Shown: positions 1-9,686, counted from the stretch's first letter. The stretch: 64,000 nucleotides of DNA from Amycolatopsis pittospori (GCF_013870525.1 NZ_JACBXD010000002.1:62001-126000), one strand, 5' to 3'. The notes: generated from the sequence alone by a model not told the origin. Translations and numbers: made by a program.

Positions 1-772
1 CCTGGCGGCCTGGAGGTTCTCCTCCAACGGCGACGGTTCCTTCACGATCATCAACGCCTCCACCGGGCAGGCACTCGGCGTACCGGTGTCGCCGTCGAAA
101 CGCGCTTGGGGCACTCGCCCGTCGGTGTCCGCGCCGGACGCCGGCGTCGGGCAACAGTGGTTCGCCGTCCCTGCCAAGGGAACCAGTGGCGGATACCGCC
201 TGATCAACCGCTACAGCGGCCTCGCGCTGGGCCTGTCCGCGACCGCGAACCGGCTCGCCGAAACCACCCCGGTCCGCGGCTGGACCGACAAGACCGGCGG
301 TCAGGTCGGCGGATCCCGCACCGCCGCCGAGCAGACGCTGACACTCACCGCGACCGGTCCGGCGACGCTGGACGGCGTGCACACCGTCAGCACCGCGGGC
401 CGGGCGCTGGACGTCCCCGGTCACTCGACCACGGCGGGCACCCAGCTCACCACCTGGACGCAGAACGGCGGCCTGAACCAGAAGTGGCGCTTCACCCGCC
501 ACACCGACGGCACCTACCGGATCACCGGCCTCGAATCGGGGCTGTGCCTGGACGTCGGCGACGGCTCCAGCGCGGCCGGGGCCCGGGTGATCCAGTGGAC
601 GTGCACCGACGGCGCCAACCAGCGCTGGCGAGTGGACGGCGCACCGGGTTCGGCCACGATCACGGCCGTCCACAGTGGACTGAGGCTCGCGACCGCGTCC
701 ACCGCCGACGGCGCCCTCGTCACCCAGCAGCCGTCCGGCGACTCGCCCTTGCAACGGTGGGCGATCGGCTGA
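1..772 (+). CDS. Ricin B-lectin (RICIN) domain protein, C-terminal part
   Basis: The frame is open from base 2, so the true start lies before the window and only the C-terminal ~256 residues are seen. They contain repeated ricin-type beta-trefoil units with the usual Q-x-W signatures (QQWF, NQKWRF, NQRWRV, QRWAIG) and the paired pattern 'SGLCLDVG'. Such domains bind sugars and usually sit at the C-terminus of secreted glycosidases or other polysaccharide-active enzymes. The catalytic part, if any, is outside the window. Stop is TGA at 770-772. Family is clear; the function of the whole protein is unknown. Confidence 0.85.
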   Translation, partial: LAAWRFSSNGDGSFTIINASTGQALGVPVSPSKRAWGTRPSVSAPDAGVGQQWFAVPAKGTSGGYRLINRYSGLALGLSATANRLAETTPVRGWTDKTGGQVGGSRTAAEQTLTLTATGPATLDGVHTVSTAGRALDVPGHSTTAGTQLTTWTQNGGLNQKWRFTRHTDGTYRITGLESGLCLDVGDGSSAAGARVIQWTCTDGANQRWRVDGAPGSATITAVHSGLRLATASTADGALVTQQPSGDSPLQRWAIG

Positions 773-798
773 GGCCGGCCTACCGGCGCCGCACCGTG

Positions 799-1341
799 TC
801 AGTGCGCGGTGCGGCGCCGGTAGGTGCGGCGCACACTGGTCCCCTGGCTGAGGTCGGCGCCGTACACGTGCAGGGTGATGGCGACCGTGTCGCCGGTGTT
901 GTGCACCTGGTGGATGTCGTCGGGCGGCGCGACACCGCTGACGGAACCGGCCGGGCGTTGCCTGCTGCCCGTCTGGACCAGCCTGTCGCCGTCGATGTCG
1001 AAGATGTTCTCGGTCTCGGCGCCTTGCAGCACCGCGAACGAACACCAGACGAGGTGGTCGTGGATCTCGGTGATCTGGCCTGGCCGCCACACCACCGCGG
1101 AGATCGAGAAGGTGGGCTCGGCGTGCAGAGTGTGGCGGGTGTATCCCTCGGCGGATCCTTCCCGTTCCTCCGACGTGAGAAGCCGCACCGTCGGGCGCGA
1201 CTCGGTGAGGACGTCGGCGACGAGCCTCGCGACGGTTCCGGGATCGGATTCCCGCCGGGTGCACTGGCGGATCCGTTCGATCAATTCCGGGAGGCCGGGT
1301 CTGGATCGGGTGCCGGCCGGGACATCGGACGCGGTGGTCAT
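799..1341 (-). CDS. Cysteine dioxygenase-like cupin protein
   Basis: 180 residues, near the size of bacterial cysteine dioxygenase type I proteins. The cupin iron site is visible as IHDHLVWC (two His, about residues 93-95) plus a later His in 'DDIHQVHN'. Family members oxidise cysteine or 3-mercaptopropionate to a sulfinate with O2 and Fe(II) in the cytoplasm. The 'HDHLVWCSFAVLQG' stretch is typical. It is divergent from the LysR gene at 1436 with 94 bp between, the usual arrangement of a LysR regulator and its target. The exact thiol substrate cannot be read from sequence. Confidence 0.8.
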   Translation of the reverse strand: MTTASDVPAGTRSRPGLPELIERIRQCTRRESDPGTVARLVADVLTESRPTVRLLTSEEREGSAEGYTRHTLHAEPTFSISAVVWRPGQITEIHDHLVWCSFAVLQGAETENIFDIDGDRLVQTGSRQRPAGSVSGVAPPDDIHQVHNTGDTVAITLHVYGADLSQGTSVRRTYRRRTAH

Positions 1342-1435
1342 CGTGTTCTCCTTTCCGGGTCACTCCGAGCCTGGCGGGTTGATCACATGACGTCCAATGC
1401 CAAGTTTTTCGCTGACGGATAAGTACTCTTGATGC

Positions 1436-2296
1436 ATGCTGAACCTGAATCAGCTCACGGTCCTGGCCGCCGTCGCCCGGCACGGCTCGGTGACCGAGGC
1501 GGCGAAAGAACTGCATTACACGCAACCGGCGGTGAGCCATCACCTCTCCAGGCTGGAGGCCGCCACCGGCGCGAAGCTGCTCCAACGGATCGGCCGCGGC
1601 ATCCGGCTCACTCCCGAAGGAGAACTGCTCGCGGCCCGCGCCGCCGAGATCGTCGGCCGCGTCGACGCCGCCACGACCGAACTGGCCGCCCAGGTCGGGC
1701 TCCGGTCCGGCCGGGTCCGGATGGCCGGCTTCCAATCGATCCTGAGCACCGTCGTCCCCAAGGCCGCCGCCACCCTCGCCCAAGCACACCCGGGGATCGA
1801 ACTCGGGCTCGTCGACGAACATCCCGTCGAAGCCCTGCGCCTGCTGCGCGCGGGCCGGATCGACGTCGCGTTGATCTTCCGGTACGCCGACACCCCGGGC
1901 GAGGAGGACGGATTCCGGCTGACCCACCTGTTCGACGACCCGATCTACCTGCTCACCTACGAGCCGGGCCAGACCCTCGCCGAGCACCGCGACTCCACCT
2001 GGATCGGCGGGTGCACCCGATGCCAGGACGAACTGATCACCGTCTGCCGCCGGGCCGGTTTCGTCCCGCGCATCTCCTTGGTCAGCGACGACATGGTCGT
2101 CACGCAGGCACTCGTCGCCGCTCGGATGGGCGTCGCGACGTTGCCCGGACTCGCCCTCCGCGCCCACCGGATGCCCGGCATCCACGCCACCGAACTCCCC
2201 GACGATCCTCGCCAGATCTACGCCGTGACCTACGGCGATCCACCCGACCCACCGGCCACCGCCGCGCTCCTGCAGGCGATCCAGGCGAGTATCTGA
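1436..2296 (+). CDS. LysR-family transcriptional regulator
   Basis: 286 residues with an N-terminal winged helix (residues ~1-60, 'SVTEAAKELHYTQPAVSHH' recognition region) and a LysR substrate-binding domain from about residue 90. The ATG at 1436 gives a normal-length HTH. It probably controls the divergent cysteine-dioxygenase-like gene through the 94-bp shared region at 1342-1435. The effector might be a thiol or sulfur metabolite, but that is inference from the neighbour only. Confidence 0.88.
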   Translation: MLNLNQLTVLAAVARHGSVTEAAKELHYTQPAVSHHLSRLEAATGAKLLQRIGRGIRLTPEGELLAARAAEIVGRVDAATTELAAQVGLRSGRVRMAGFQSILSTVVPKAAATLAQAHPGIELGLVDEHPVEALRLLRAGRIDVALIFRYADTPGEEDGFRLTHLFDDPIYLLTYEPGQTLAEHRDSTWIGGCTRCQDELITVCRRAGFVPRISLVSDDMVVTQALVAARMGVATLPGLALRAHRMPGIHATELPDDPRQIYAVTYGDPPDPPATAALLQAIQASI

Positions 2297-2307
2297 TCAA
2301 GAGACCG

Positions 2308-3060
2308 CTACGGCCACAACAACGGGATCGCGGTCCACAGGCTCCACACCACGAGCGCGAACCACGCCACGATCCAGACCACTCCGGGGATCGAGGTCTG
2401 TTCGGCCATACTGGCGGCGTCGTCGGACCCGCTCTCCCAACCCCGCATCCGGTTCACGACGAGGTACGTCAGCCCGCCCAGCTCGGAGAACAGGAGGAGC
2501 CACGCTTCGAGATAGGCGACGAGGACCTGCACGTCCGGCGGGCCCCAGAACAGCGCCCCCGCCGCGATACCGCCGATCGTCACGACGCATCCCAGGGTGA
2601 GCAGGTCCCGGGCGACCCACAAGATCAGCAGGGACATCGCCACGGTGAGGGTGAGCACGGCCGCGGCCTGTCCCTTGTGCAGCAGGGCCGCGGCGCCCAG
2701 CCCGGCGAGCGGTGGCGCCGAGTAGCCGGCCGCGGTGATCGCGAGCGACGACCACCACGTCTTGTGCCAGGCGAGGACGTGGCCCGAGTCCGGGCTCGTG
2801 ATCCGGAACCGGTACACACCACCACCGGTCAGACACGCGACCAGGGCGTGGCCGGCCTCGTGGACCATGGTGCCCACGACGTTCACCGTGATCAGCGCCC
2901 GCCGCCGTCCGGTGGCCACCAGCACGAACGACGAGCCGGTCACGAGCACCGCGAACAGCCCGGTCCCCGCCACCAGCCACCAGCCCGGCGCGGGCGCCTT
3001 CGCGGTGATCACCTCGCTGAACCCGCCCTCTCCCACGGGATTCACCGAACCACACGCCAC
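2308..3060 (-). CDS. M50-family membrane metalloprotease-like protein
   Basis: 250 residues with about five to six hydrophobic segments. The zinc motif HEAGH is present ('GTMVHEAGHALVACL', about residues 65-79), as in M50B peptidases and the bacterial PF13398-type proteins. A conserved Asp follows in 'RDLLTLG', where such proteins carry their third ligand region. Likely an integral membrane protease or a relative; substrate unknown. It converges on the LysR gene with an 11-bp gap and is divergent from the flavin oxidoreductase-like gene at 3108. The ATG at 3060 is used. Confidence 0.75.
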   Translation of the reverse strand: MACGSVNPVGEGGFSEVITAKAPAPGWWLVAGTGLFAVLVTGSSFVLVATGRRRALITVNVVGTMVHEAGHALVACLTGGGVYRFRITSPDSGHVLAWHKTWWSSLAITAAGYSAPPLAGLGAAALLHKGQAAAVLTLTVAMSLLILWVARDLLTLGCVVTIGGIAAGALFWGPPDVQVLVAYLEAWLLLFSELGGLTYLVVNRMRGWESGSDDAASMAEQTSIPGVVWIVAWFALVVWSLWTAIPLLWP

Positions 3061-3107
3061 GCGGACCTCGGCGACACTTCAACCGTTCAGCCCAATAATC
3101 TGGCGCG

Positions 3108-3527
3108 ATGGACCACAGCGAGATGATCGGGTACGTACGCGGCGTGCGAGCGGGAGTCGTGTCGACACTCGGCCCCGACGGCGCACCCCAAGCCGCCTAC
3201 CTCACCCTCGCCGTGACCGATCGCGGGGAGCTCGTGTTCGACGCGAAGCCGGACTCCCGCAAGGTCGCGAATCTACGCCGCGATGGCCGTGTCGCGGTCG
3301 TCATCGGCGGAACCGACGGCACGACACTGCAGGCCGAAGGCATCGCGGATTTCCCGACGGACGACGAACTCGAGCGATGCGCGGCCGCTTATCTCACGAC
3401 GTTCCCGGAATTCACGGAATCGGTCCGCGGCGGCGGGGTCGTCGTGCTCCGCGTCACCCTTCACTGGGCGCGGTACGGCGACTTCCGCGGCGAGACACCG
3501 GAAATACGCGAGATCCGGTTCAGCTGA
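3108..3527 (+). CDS. Pyridoxamine 5'-phosphate oxidase-like FMN-binding protein
   Basis: 139 residues matching the split-barrel flavin-binding fold: 'GVVSTLGPDGAPQAAYL' opening strand pair, then 'FDAKPDSRKVANLRRDGRVAVVIG' with the basic K/N-L pattern that contacts FMN phosphate. Small proteins of this group bind FMN or F420 and reduce or sense small molecules; many have no assigned substrate. The gene overlaps the 3' end of the opposing DUF2891 gene by 8 bp, so transcripts converge. Confidence 0.75.
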   Translation: MDHSEMIGYVRGVRAGVVSTLGPDGAPQAAYLTLAVTDRGELVFDAKPDSRKVANLRRDGRVAVVIGGTDGTTLQAEGIADFPTDDELERCAAAYLTTFPEFTESVRGGGVVVLRVTLHWARYGDFRGETPEIREIRFS

Positions 3528-4566
3528 GCAGAAGGAGTGCGTAATACGCGAGAAAGTGCTCGACCATGTACGAGCTGCCGACGACCTGCGGCAGCGAGGC
3601 CTGACCATGGACGCGGGCGGTGTCGAGCATGGCGGGGATCCGGTCGTCGCCGGCCGGGAGGGCTTGCGCGAGCCGGTGCCAGCACCAGGCGCGATGCAGG
3701 TTGAGTCCGTGCAGGTGGGCGATCTGCCCGTCGGTGGGATCGGTGACGACCGCCGGCGTGAACAGGGTCGCGGGCCGGCGATCGGCGAGATCGGGCAGGA
3801 ACCGGCGCAGCCACTCGGCGAATTCGGTCGCGGGCAGCAGACGGGTCATGAGTTCGGCTTCGGCCAGGGCCGGTGACAGGAAATCGGCGCCGGAGGGCTC
3901 CCAGGAGCCGGGATAGTCCTGGTCGGCTCCGAACCACCGCCAGGCGGTCTCGGTGATGACCTGCCGCAACCGCGGTTCACCGCGATCGGCGAGATGATCG
4001 GCGTAGGGCAGCGCGCGGGACAGCCCGAACGCGCCGTTCTCGTGTATCCCGTACCGGATCGGATAGGTGGCTTGCGGCAGCCAGTCGAGATAGCGGGTCA
4101 CGAAGACCTCGCTCAACTCCCGCAAGGCCGAGGACCAGCGCACGGCGTCCGGATCGTCCCAGGTGGCGGTCTCGACGGCGAGTTCCAGCAGCGCCGACCA
4201 GCCGTAGGGCCGTTGGGTGGCCCGGTACTCCCGAGGAGCGAAATAGGCGACCTCGGCGGCCAAAGCCTCGACCGTCAGATGCTCGTCGAGGACCTCGCGG
4301 ATCTCCGCGGCCGGCACGAGAGCGCTGTGCCGGCGCAGCAGGCGCATCAGCACCCAGAACATCTCCACACAGGAATGCCAGTCGAAACTTCCGTAGAAAC
4401 ACGGGTGCAGTCGCCGCGGGGTGGCGACGGACTTTCCCTCGACATGCCAGTGACTCTCGTGGTGCGGGTACTCGCGTACGACGTTCTCCAGCGCGATCCC
4501 GGCCAGATCTCCGGCACTGGCCGTCAGTAACCGGCTTCGTTCAGCGTCCCACCCGGTCATCGGCAT
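3520..4566 (-). CDS. DUF2891 family protein
   Basis: 348 residues resembling DUF2891 proteins: 'HPCFYGSFDWHSCVEMFWVLMRLLR' (a conserved FYGSFDWHS core), 'YGWSALLELA' and a late 'HLHGLNLHRAW' motif, all typical of this alpha/alpha-barrel-like family. Biochemical function of DUF2891 is not known to me. It begins 10 bp after the acyl-CoA ligase stop codon (4577) and is surely cotranscribed with it. Stop overlaps the opposing gene end at 3527. Confidence 0.75.
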   Translation of the reverse strand: MPMTGWDAERSRLLTASAGDLAGIALENVVREYPHHESHWHVEGKSVATPRRLHPCFYGSFDWHSCVEMFWVLMRLLRRHSALVPAAEIREVLDEHLTVEALAAEVAYFAPREYRATQRPYGWSALLELAVETATWDDPDAVRWSSALRELSEVFVTRYLDWLPQATYPIRYGIHENGAFGLSRALPYADHLADRGEPRLRQVITETAWRWFGADQDYPGSWEPSGADFLSPALAEAELMTRLLPATEFAEWLRRFLPDLADRRPATLFTPAVVTDPTDGQIAHLHGLNLHRAWCWHRLAQALPAGDDRIPAMLDTARVHGQASLPQVVGSSYMVEHFLAYYALLLLS

Positions 4567-4576
4567 GTCCCCTCGG

Positions 4577-5998
4577 TCAAGCGATGTGACGATCGTGTCC
4601 CGTCCAGAATGGCGCGCGTAGCGCCCGCTTGTCGACCTTGCCGATCGCGGTCAGCGGCAACGCGTCGGCGAAGTCCACATCGGACGGTACGAAATGCTCA
4701 CGTCCGAAGAAGTCTCTGGCGTGTGCCCGAACCTCGTCCGCCGACAGCGCGCCTGAAGAAACCGGCACGACCACGGCGTGCACCCGTTCCCCCTCGCCGC
4801 CTTCACCCGGGACGCCGAACACGGCCACCGCCCGAACCAGCGGATGCCGCGTGAGCGCGTTTTCGACCACGGTCGAGAACACCTTCGTGCCGTGCTCGCC
4901 GGTGATGATGACGTCGTTCGCGCGGTCCAGCAGGTACAGATACCCTTCGTCGTCGAACCGCCCGAGATCACCGGTCCGCAGCCAGCCGTCCCCGATCGGC
5001 GGCGCGCCGTGATAACCGTCCATCATGGACAGTCCGCGCACCAGGACCTCGCCGTCGTCGATCCGCGCCTCCATACCCGGCACGATCCGGCCCACGGATT
5101 CGAGCCGCTCCGGCCGCCCGTCGAGTTCCGCCGCCGAGATACTCGCGATCATCGGCGCCTCGGTGAGCCCGTAGCCCTGCCCGACCACCGGCCCGAATAC
5201 GTCGAGTGCTTGAGCCAGCCGTCGCGGCGGAAGCGGCGCGGCGCCCAGTGAAAGCTGCCGAACACTGCTGACGTCGGTCGACGCCATGGCCGGATGATCG
5301 AGCACCGCCGCCAGCCGCGCGGGCGTGAGCGACAACGACGTGACCCGGTGCCCGGCGATCGCTTCCAGTACGGCGCCCGCGTCGAAACCCTTCTGCAGCA
5401 CCACACTTTCCCGTCGCAGGATCGCCCCCAGCACGGTGGCGTTCCCGGTCATATGCGTCATCGGCGCGATCAGCAGCGTGCGACCCGGCCCGGCCGGATC
5501 CGGCGCGAAGATATGCGCCATCCCGTCGTAGATCCCACTGTGCCGGATGAGTTTCGGCGCCCCGGTGGTTCCGCCGGTGGGAAAGACGACGGTGACCGAC
5601 CCCGGCAGCGTGGACGGCTCGGTACTTTCGTGGGCTACCAGCTCGTCGAGCGCGACCACTCGCGTGTCGCCGGCGGGCCACCCCGTCACCTGATCGGTCA
5701 CCAGCGTCGTGACCCCGGCCGCCGAGACCGCCGCGAGCCGGTCCGGCAGGCTCGCCGAAGCGGCGACGAGCAGAACCGTCGCGCCCCGGAGCTGTGCGGC
5801 GATCTGCAGGAGAACGGTCTCCGGCCGGTTCCCCGCGTCGATGGCGACGACCCCGCCCTCGGGCAGCCCCGCGTACAGCCGGAACACCAGGTCGAGCGCC
5901 TCCCCATAGCCGGTCACTCGGCCATCCCGCACGAACAGCGCCTCGTCACCGGCGGAACGCAGTACACCCAGCACCCGGGTCAGGAACAGACTCTCCAC
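4577..5998 (-). CDS. AMP-dependent acyl-CoA synthetase/ligase
   Basis: 473 residues with all ANL-superfamily signatures: P-loop 'PTGGTTGAPKLI' (~140-155), 'QGYGLTEAP' (~270), 'WLRTGDLGRFDDEGYLYL' (~340), and the C-terminal hinge/lysine 'TAIGKVDKRAL'. It activates a carboxylic acid with ATP and passes it to CoA or another thiol. No carrier domain is attached. Start is GTG at 5998. It heads a two-gene operon with the DUF2891 gene. The acid substrate is not predictable here. Confidence 0.85.
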   Translation of the reverse strand: MESLFLTRVLGVLRSAGDEALFVRDGRVTGYGEALDLVFRLYAGLPEGGVVAIDAGNRPETVLLQIAAQLRGATVLLVAASASLPDRLAAVSAAGVTTLVTDQVTGWPAGDTRVVALDELVAHESTEPSTLPGSVTVVFPTGGTTGAPKLIRHSGIYDGMAHIFAPDPAGPGRTLLIAPMTHMTGNATVLGAILRRESVVLQKGFDAGAVLEAIAGHRVTSLSLTPARLAAVLDHPAMASTDVSSVRQLSLGAAPLPPRRLAQALDVFGPVVGQGYGLTEAPMIASISAAELDGRPERLESVGRIVPGMEARIDDGEVLVRGLSMMDGYHGAPPIGDGWLRTGDLGRFDDEGYLYLLDRANDVIITGEHGTKVFSTVVENALTRHPLVRAVAVFGVPGEGGEGERVHAVVVPVSSGALSADEVRAHARDFFGREHFVPSDVDFADALPLTAIGKVDKRALRAPFWTGHDRHIA

Positions 5999-6044
5999 AG
6001 CCCGGACCCTAACCCAGCGTCAGAGGCGGGCGATCGCTCTGGGC

Positions 6045-6090
6045 GTCGTGAGTGGTAAGTCGCGTTCCAACGCCACTTACCACTCACGAC
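6045..6090. repeat. 46-bp near-perfect nested palindrome
   Basis: Two perfect 16-base arms (GTCGTGAGTGGTAAGT at 6045-6060 and its complement at 6075-6090) flank a 14-base centre that itself holds GCGTT/AACGC. The whole can fold into one long hairpin with a single mismatch. It lies between the stop of the glucanase gene (6099) and the start of the ligase gene (5998), both on the minus strand, so it may act as a terminator. It lacks a T-run, and the sequence looks like a dispersed genomic repeat. Confidence 0.8.
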
Positions 6091-6098
6091 CCCGTCCC

Positions 6099-9000
6099 TC
6101 AGTTGCGGTCGATGGTGAACGTGGACGTCGTGTTGCGGATGTCCTCGGCGTTGCCGCTCAACGTCAGCCCGGTGAAGGTCGCCGAGCCGACGGCCGGGCC
6201 CTGGCCCGGTTCCGGCAGTTCGTTGACCCAGACGCCGATTCCGGACTTGGCGTCGAATTCGTCACCGCTGCGCTGCGCACCGGTGATCGACACGTTCGTC
6301 AGCACCGTGTCCTGGACCGGGTTGTCCGGCCGGCCGCCGGTGTACTTGGTCTGGAACATGATGCCGCTGTACGTCGGGCTCTCGATGTCCACATCGGACA
6401 CCCGGATACCGCGGAACTCCTTGGACGCGGAGAACATCCAGATCGCCGGGAACGTCTGCCGGCCCCAGAAATGGCCACCCGCCCGGACGATCGAGATGTT
6501 CTGGAAGTTCGTCGGCTGCGGCCCGAAGCCGAGGAACGGATAGCCGAAGTCCAGCGAACTGATCGTGATCCCCGAATACGTCAGCGTGTCCGCGATGTAG
6601 AGGTTCCGGAAGGTGTTGCTGTACCCGCCGTACACCGCCAGTCCCGCCGCGCGCCACGGGAGCAGCACGGTCAGGTTCTCGAACACGTTGTCGTACTGGT
6701 TGCCCGCGTTGAGGTCCGTGGCGGCGAACAGCGCGAAGCTGTCGTCACCGGTGGACCGCGCCTCGTTGTTGGTGACCCGGTTGCCGGTGCTGCCGTTGGT
6801 GAAGTTGACGCCGTCCGCGAACATGTCACGGATGCGGGAGTTCTTCACCGTGGTGTTGTCCACATTGGTCGCCCACAGCAGGCACATCTGGTGTTCCACC
6901 CAGATGTCGTCGATGGTCATGTTCGAGACGTTCGTGAGGTTGAAGACCTTGCCGGGGCCGTCGATGCGGGAGGTGTAGTTCCCGAACACGGCGAACCCGC
7001 TGAACGTCGAACCACTCGCGCCGGCCTGCACGTCGAACCCGATGTCGGTGTTCTCCTGGCCCGACGGCGCGGTGAACTTCGTGAACCACGGCCCGGCACC
7101 GATCACCGTGACGGGCTTGCCGTACGTGGTGACCTTCCCGGTCATCGGATACTGCCCCGGTGGCAGGTAGACGCCGGTGAGGTTCGCGTCCTGGCGGACC
7201 TTGTCCAGCGCGGCCTGCACGTCCTGCTGGGTGAACCCGGCCGGGACAGCGTAGTGCGCCGGGTCGGGGTTCGCGTTCGCGGTGACCTGCTCGAAGTTCA
7301 CGAAGTCGATCGCGTAGTTCGAGTTGTTGGCCCCGTCCTTCTGCAGCTTGATCTTGTGCCCGGCGGGCACTGTCGTGCCGAGCATCATGCTGGCTTCGTC
7401 GTAGACGTGCCGCGGCCCCGCGCCCGGCGAGTTCCCCGGTGAAGCTTCGGGACCATAGAGCCACGCGTACCGCGAAGTCAGGTCGATCGCTTTGAGGAAC
7501 GTGCCGTCGACGTAGACGTTCAGCGTCGAGTTCTGCCCGCCACCGCCCGCGGCGTCCGGCATCGAGAACCGGGTGACGAGCGTGTTGGTCGCCGCGCGGG
7601 TGGTGAACTCCACCGAGGCGCCGGTCGAGTTCAACGTGACGGCCTTGCGGCCCGACGCCTCGCCCGCGAGGTCGCCGATGGTGCGGTTCGGTCCGACCAC
7701 CGACGCGCCACCCGCGACGACGCCGTCTTCGGCTTCGTACATGTCGTAAGGCATATTGGCGCCGCGGCCGACGAACAGCGACTGCGTGCTCGTGTTGTTG
7801 CCCTGCTTGACCGGAAGCTCGTTCGCGTCGTTCGCGACGACCGTCTTGACGGTGTACCGGCCGTTCGCCGCGGCCCAGGTGCCGACGGTCACCGGCGCCG
7901 CGGTGGCCCCGGGGGCGATGACACCGGTGTGGCTGCCGGTGAGCGTCTTGACCACGGTGCCGTTCTGGTCGGCGACCGTCACTGTGACGCCGTGGGCCCC
8001 ACCCGCTGTGGCGGCTGTGCCCTGGTTACGCAGCGTCGCGGTGAAGGTCACCGTGCTTCCCGCCGACGGGTTGTTCGGAGACCACGCCGTGGCCGCGACG
8101 AGGTCGGAACTCTGCACCGGGCTGACGACGAGTGCCGTCGAGCCGGTGTAGGAGTTGTTGGTCTCGTCCTGTTCGATGACGGCGCCGGCCTCGTCGACCT
8201 TCGCGGTGAGCTGATAGCTGCCCGCGTCCCGGGTGCCGATGTTCGCCGAGACCGTCGCTGACGCCCCGGCCGCGAGTGCTCCGACCTGGGCGGTGCCGGC
8301 CTTCGCCGTACCGAGGTAGAGGTTCACGGCCGTCGCGCTCGAAGGCGCGGTCCCGGCGTTGCGCACGGTAGCGGACGCGGTGATCGCGTCGGTCTCCACC
8401 GGGTTCGGCGGCGACCAGGACACTCCCGAGATCGTCAGGTCGGGGTTCGGCGCGGGAACGCCGAACACCTGGAACTCCGCGGCCTGTCCGCCGGGGGCCC
8501 CGGAGTTGGCGGTGATCCTGAGCCGCACGTCGGCGGCACGGCCGCTCACCGGGACGGTGACGGAGTTCCCGGTGGCGGGGTCGAAGGTGTAGGTCTGCGC
8601 GGGCGCCAGCGTGGTGAACGCGGTCGCGCCCTGGTCACGGCCCTCGACGGCGATCGTCTGCGTTCGCCGTCCCCAGGCCGGATCGGGATTGAGCTTCACC
8701 ACGACCCGGTCGAGTTCGGCGTCGGAACCGAGAGCGACGGTCAGCAGATCCGGATAGGCCGAGCCCTCCCAGTACGTGGTCACGGAGTCGTCGTTCGCGT
8801 TGGCCGCGACGAAGCCGTGCTGGACCGACGACGCCGTGATCGGCTTCCCCGGCGCGAGGTTCGTGCCGGCCTGGGTTCCGTTGCGGGTCACGGTGGCGCT
8901 GTTCCCGGACTGGTTGCCCGCGGCGTCACGGGCGCGCACGAAATAGGCGACGGTGGCGCTGTCGGGCTGGTTGTCGGTGTAGGTCAGGACGTTCCCGGCG

Positions 9001-9686
9001 ACGCTGCCGCGGAGCCGGCCGTTGGCGTACACGTCGTAGCCCGCGACACCGATGTTGTCGGTCGACGCCGACCACGTGAGCCGGAGCTGACCGGTCGCGG
9101 GCAAGGTATAGGCGAGGTTCGCGGGCGCCGACGGCGGCTGTGTGTCCCCTCCAGCCTGGCCGTGCACCTCGAACTCCGACAGCTGCGCGGCGGGCCAGCC
9201 GGTATTGGCCGTGATGGTCAACCGGACGAAGCGGGTGCTGCCGGTGACGTTCACGGTGACCGTGTTGCCGGTCGCCGGGTCGAACCGATAGCCGGCCGAC
9301 GGTAGGAGATCGGTGAAGGCCGTGCCGTTCGCGCTGCCCTGCACCGCGAAGGTCTGGGTGCGAGCTTCCCAGGTGGAGGGCAGTTTCAGCACCAGTTGCG
9401 CGACGTTCGTGGACGTGCCGAGATCGGCCTGGACCCATTGCGGGAGCTGGTTGTTCGCGCTTTCCCAGTAGGTGGCCTGGTCGCCTTCGCCGACGTTCGA
9501 GACCGGGTAGCCGGCCAGCTGACTGCCGGCGCTGTAGGTCGCGGCGGCGGCTTCGGCCGCGGCCTGGACGACGGGAGCGGAGGCGGGGACCGCCGGGGCG
9601 TCACTCGCCGCCAGGGCGGGCGTGGCCAAGAGCAGGGACAGGGCGGCGTACGTCGCCGCGCGCGACAGAAGTCGCTTCGTTCTCAT
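6099..9686 (-). CDS. Secreted multidomain alpha-glucanase, GH87-type (mycodextranase/alpha-1,3-glucanase)
   Basis: 1195 residues. Order: signal peptide (MRTKRLL...ALAA), discoidin/CBM32-like domain (~35-185), fibronectin III-like domain (~190-280), second discoidin-like domain (~285-425), two CARDB-like domains (~430-650), a CBM6/35-like region ('YEAEDGVVAGG'), then a parallel beta-helix catalytic region from ~800. 'MFADGVNF' and 'STGDDSFALF' carry the three Asp typical of GH87 enzymes. It would cut alpha-1,3-glucan or nigeran of fungal walls outside the cell. The start is ATG 9686, which gives a clean signal peptide; upstream codons in frame do not. A promoter is listed at 9892-9920. Confidence 0.82.
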   Translation of the reverse strand: MRTKRLLSRAATYAALSLLLATPALAASDAPAVPASAPVVQAAAEAAAATYSAGSQLAGYPVSNVGEGDQATYWESANNQLPQWVQADLGTSTNVAQLVLKLPSTWEARTQTFAVQGSANGTAFTDLLPSAGYRFDPATGNTVTVNVTGSTRFVRLTITANTGWPAAQLSEFEVHGQAGGDTQPPSAPANLAYTLPATGQLRLTWSASTDNIGVAGYDVYANGRLRGSVAGNVLTYTDNQPDSATVAYFVRARDAAGNQSGNSATVTRNGTQAGTNLAPGKPITASSVQHGFVAANANDDSVTTYWEGSAYPDLLTVALGSDAELDRVVVKLNPDPAWGRRTQTIAVEGRDQGATAFTTLAPAQTYTFDPATGNSVTVPVSGRAADVRLRITANSGAPGGQAAEFQVFGVPAPNPDLTISGVSWSPPNPVETDAITASATVRNAGTAPSSATAVNLYLGTAKAGTAQVGALAAGASATVSANIGTRDAGSYQLTAKVDEAGAVIEQDETNNSYTGSTALVVSPVQSSDLVAATAWSPNNPSAGSTVTFTATLRNQGTAATAGGAHGVTVTVADQNGTVVKTLTGSHTGVIAPGATAAPVTVGTWAAANGRYTVKTVVANDANELPVKQGNNTSTQSLFVGRGANMPYDMYEAEDGVVAGGASVVGPNRTIGDLAGEASGRKAVTLNSTGASVEFTTRAATNTLVTRFSMPDAAGGGGQNSTLNVYVDGTFLKAIDLTSRYAWLYGPEASPGNSPGAGPRHVYDEASMMLGTTVPAGHKIKLQKDGANNSNYAIDFVNFEQVTANANPDPAHYAVPAGFTQQDVQAALDKVRQDANLTGVYLPPGQYPMTGKVTTYGKPVTVIGAGPWFTKFTAPSGQENTDIGFDVQAGASGSTFSGFAVFGNYTSRIDGPGKVFNLTNVSNMTIDDIWVEHQMCLLWATNVDNTTVKNSRIRDMFADGVNFTNGSTGNRVTNNEARSTGDDSFALFAATDLNAGNQYDNVFENLTVLLPWRAAGLAVYGGYSNTFRNLYIADTLTYSGITISSLDFGYPFLGFGPQPTNFQNISIVRAGGHFWGRQTFPAIWMFSASKEFRGIRVSDVDIESPTYSGIMFQTKYTGGRPDNPVQDTVLTNVSITGAQRSGDEFDAKSGIGVWVNELPEPGQGPAVGSATFTGLTLSGNAEDIRNTTSTFTIDRN

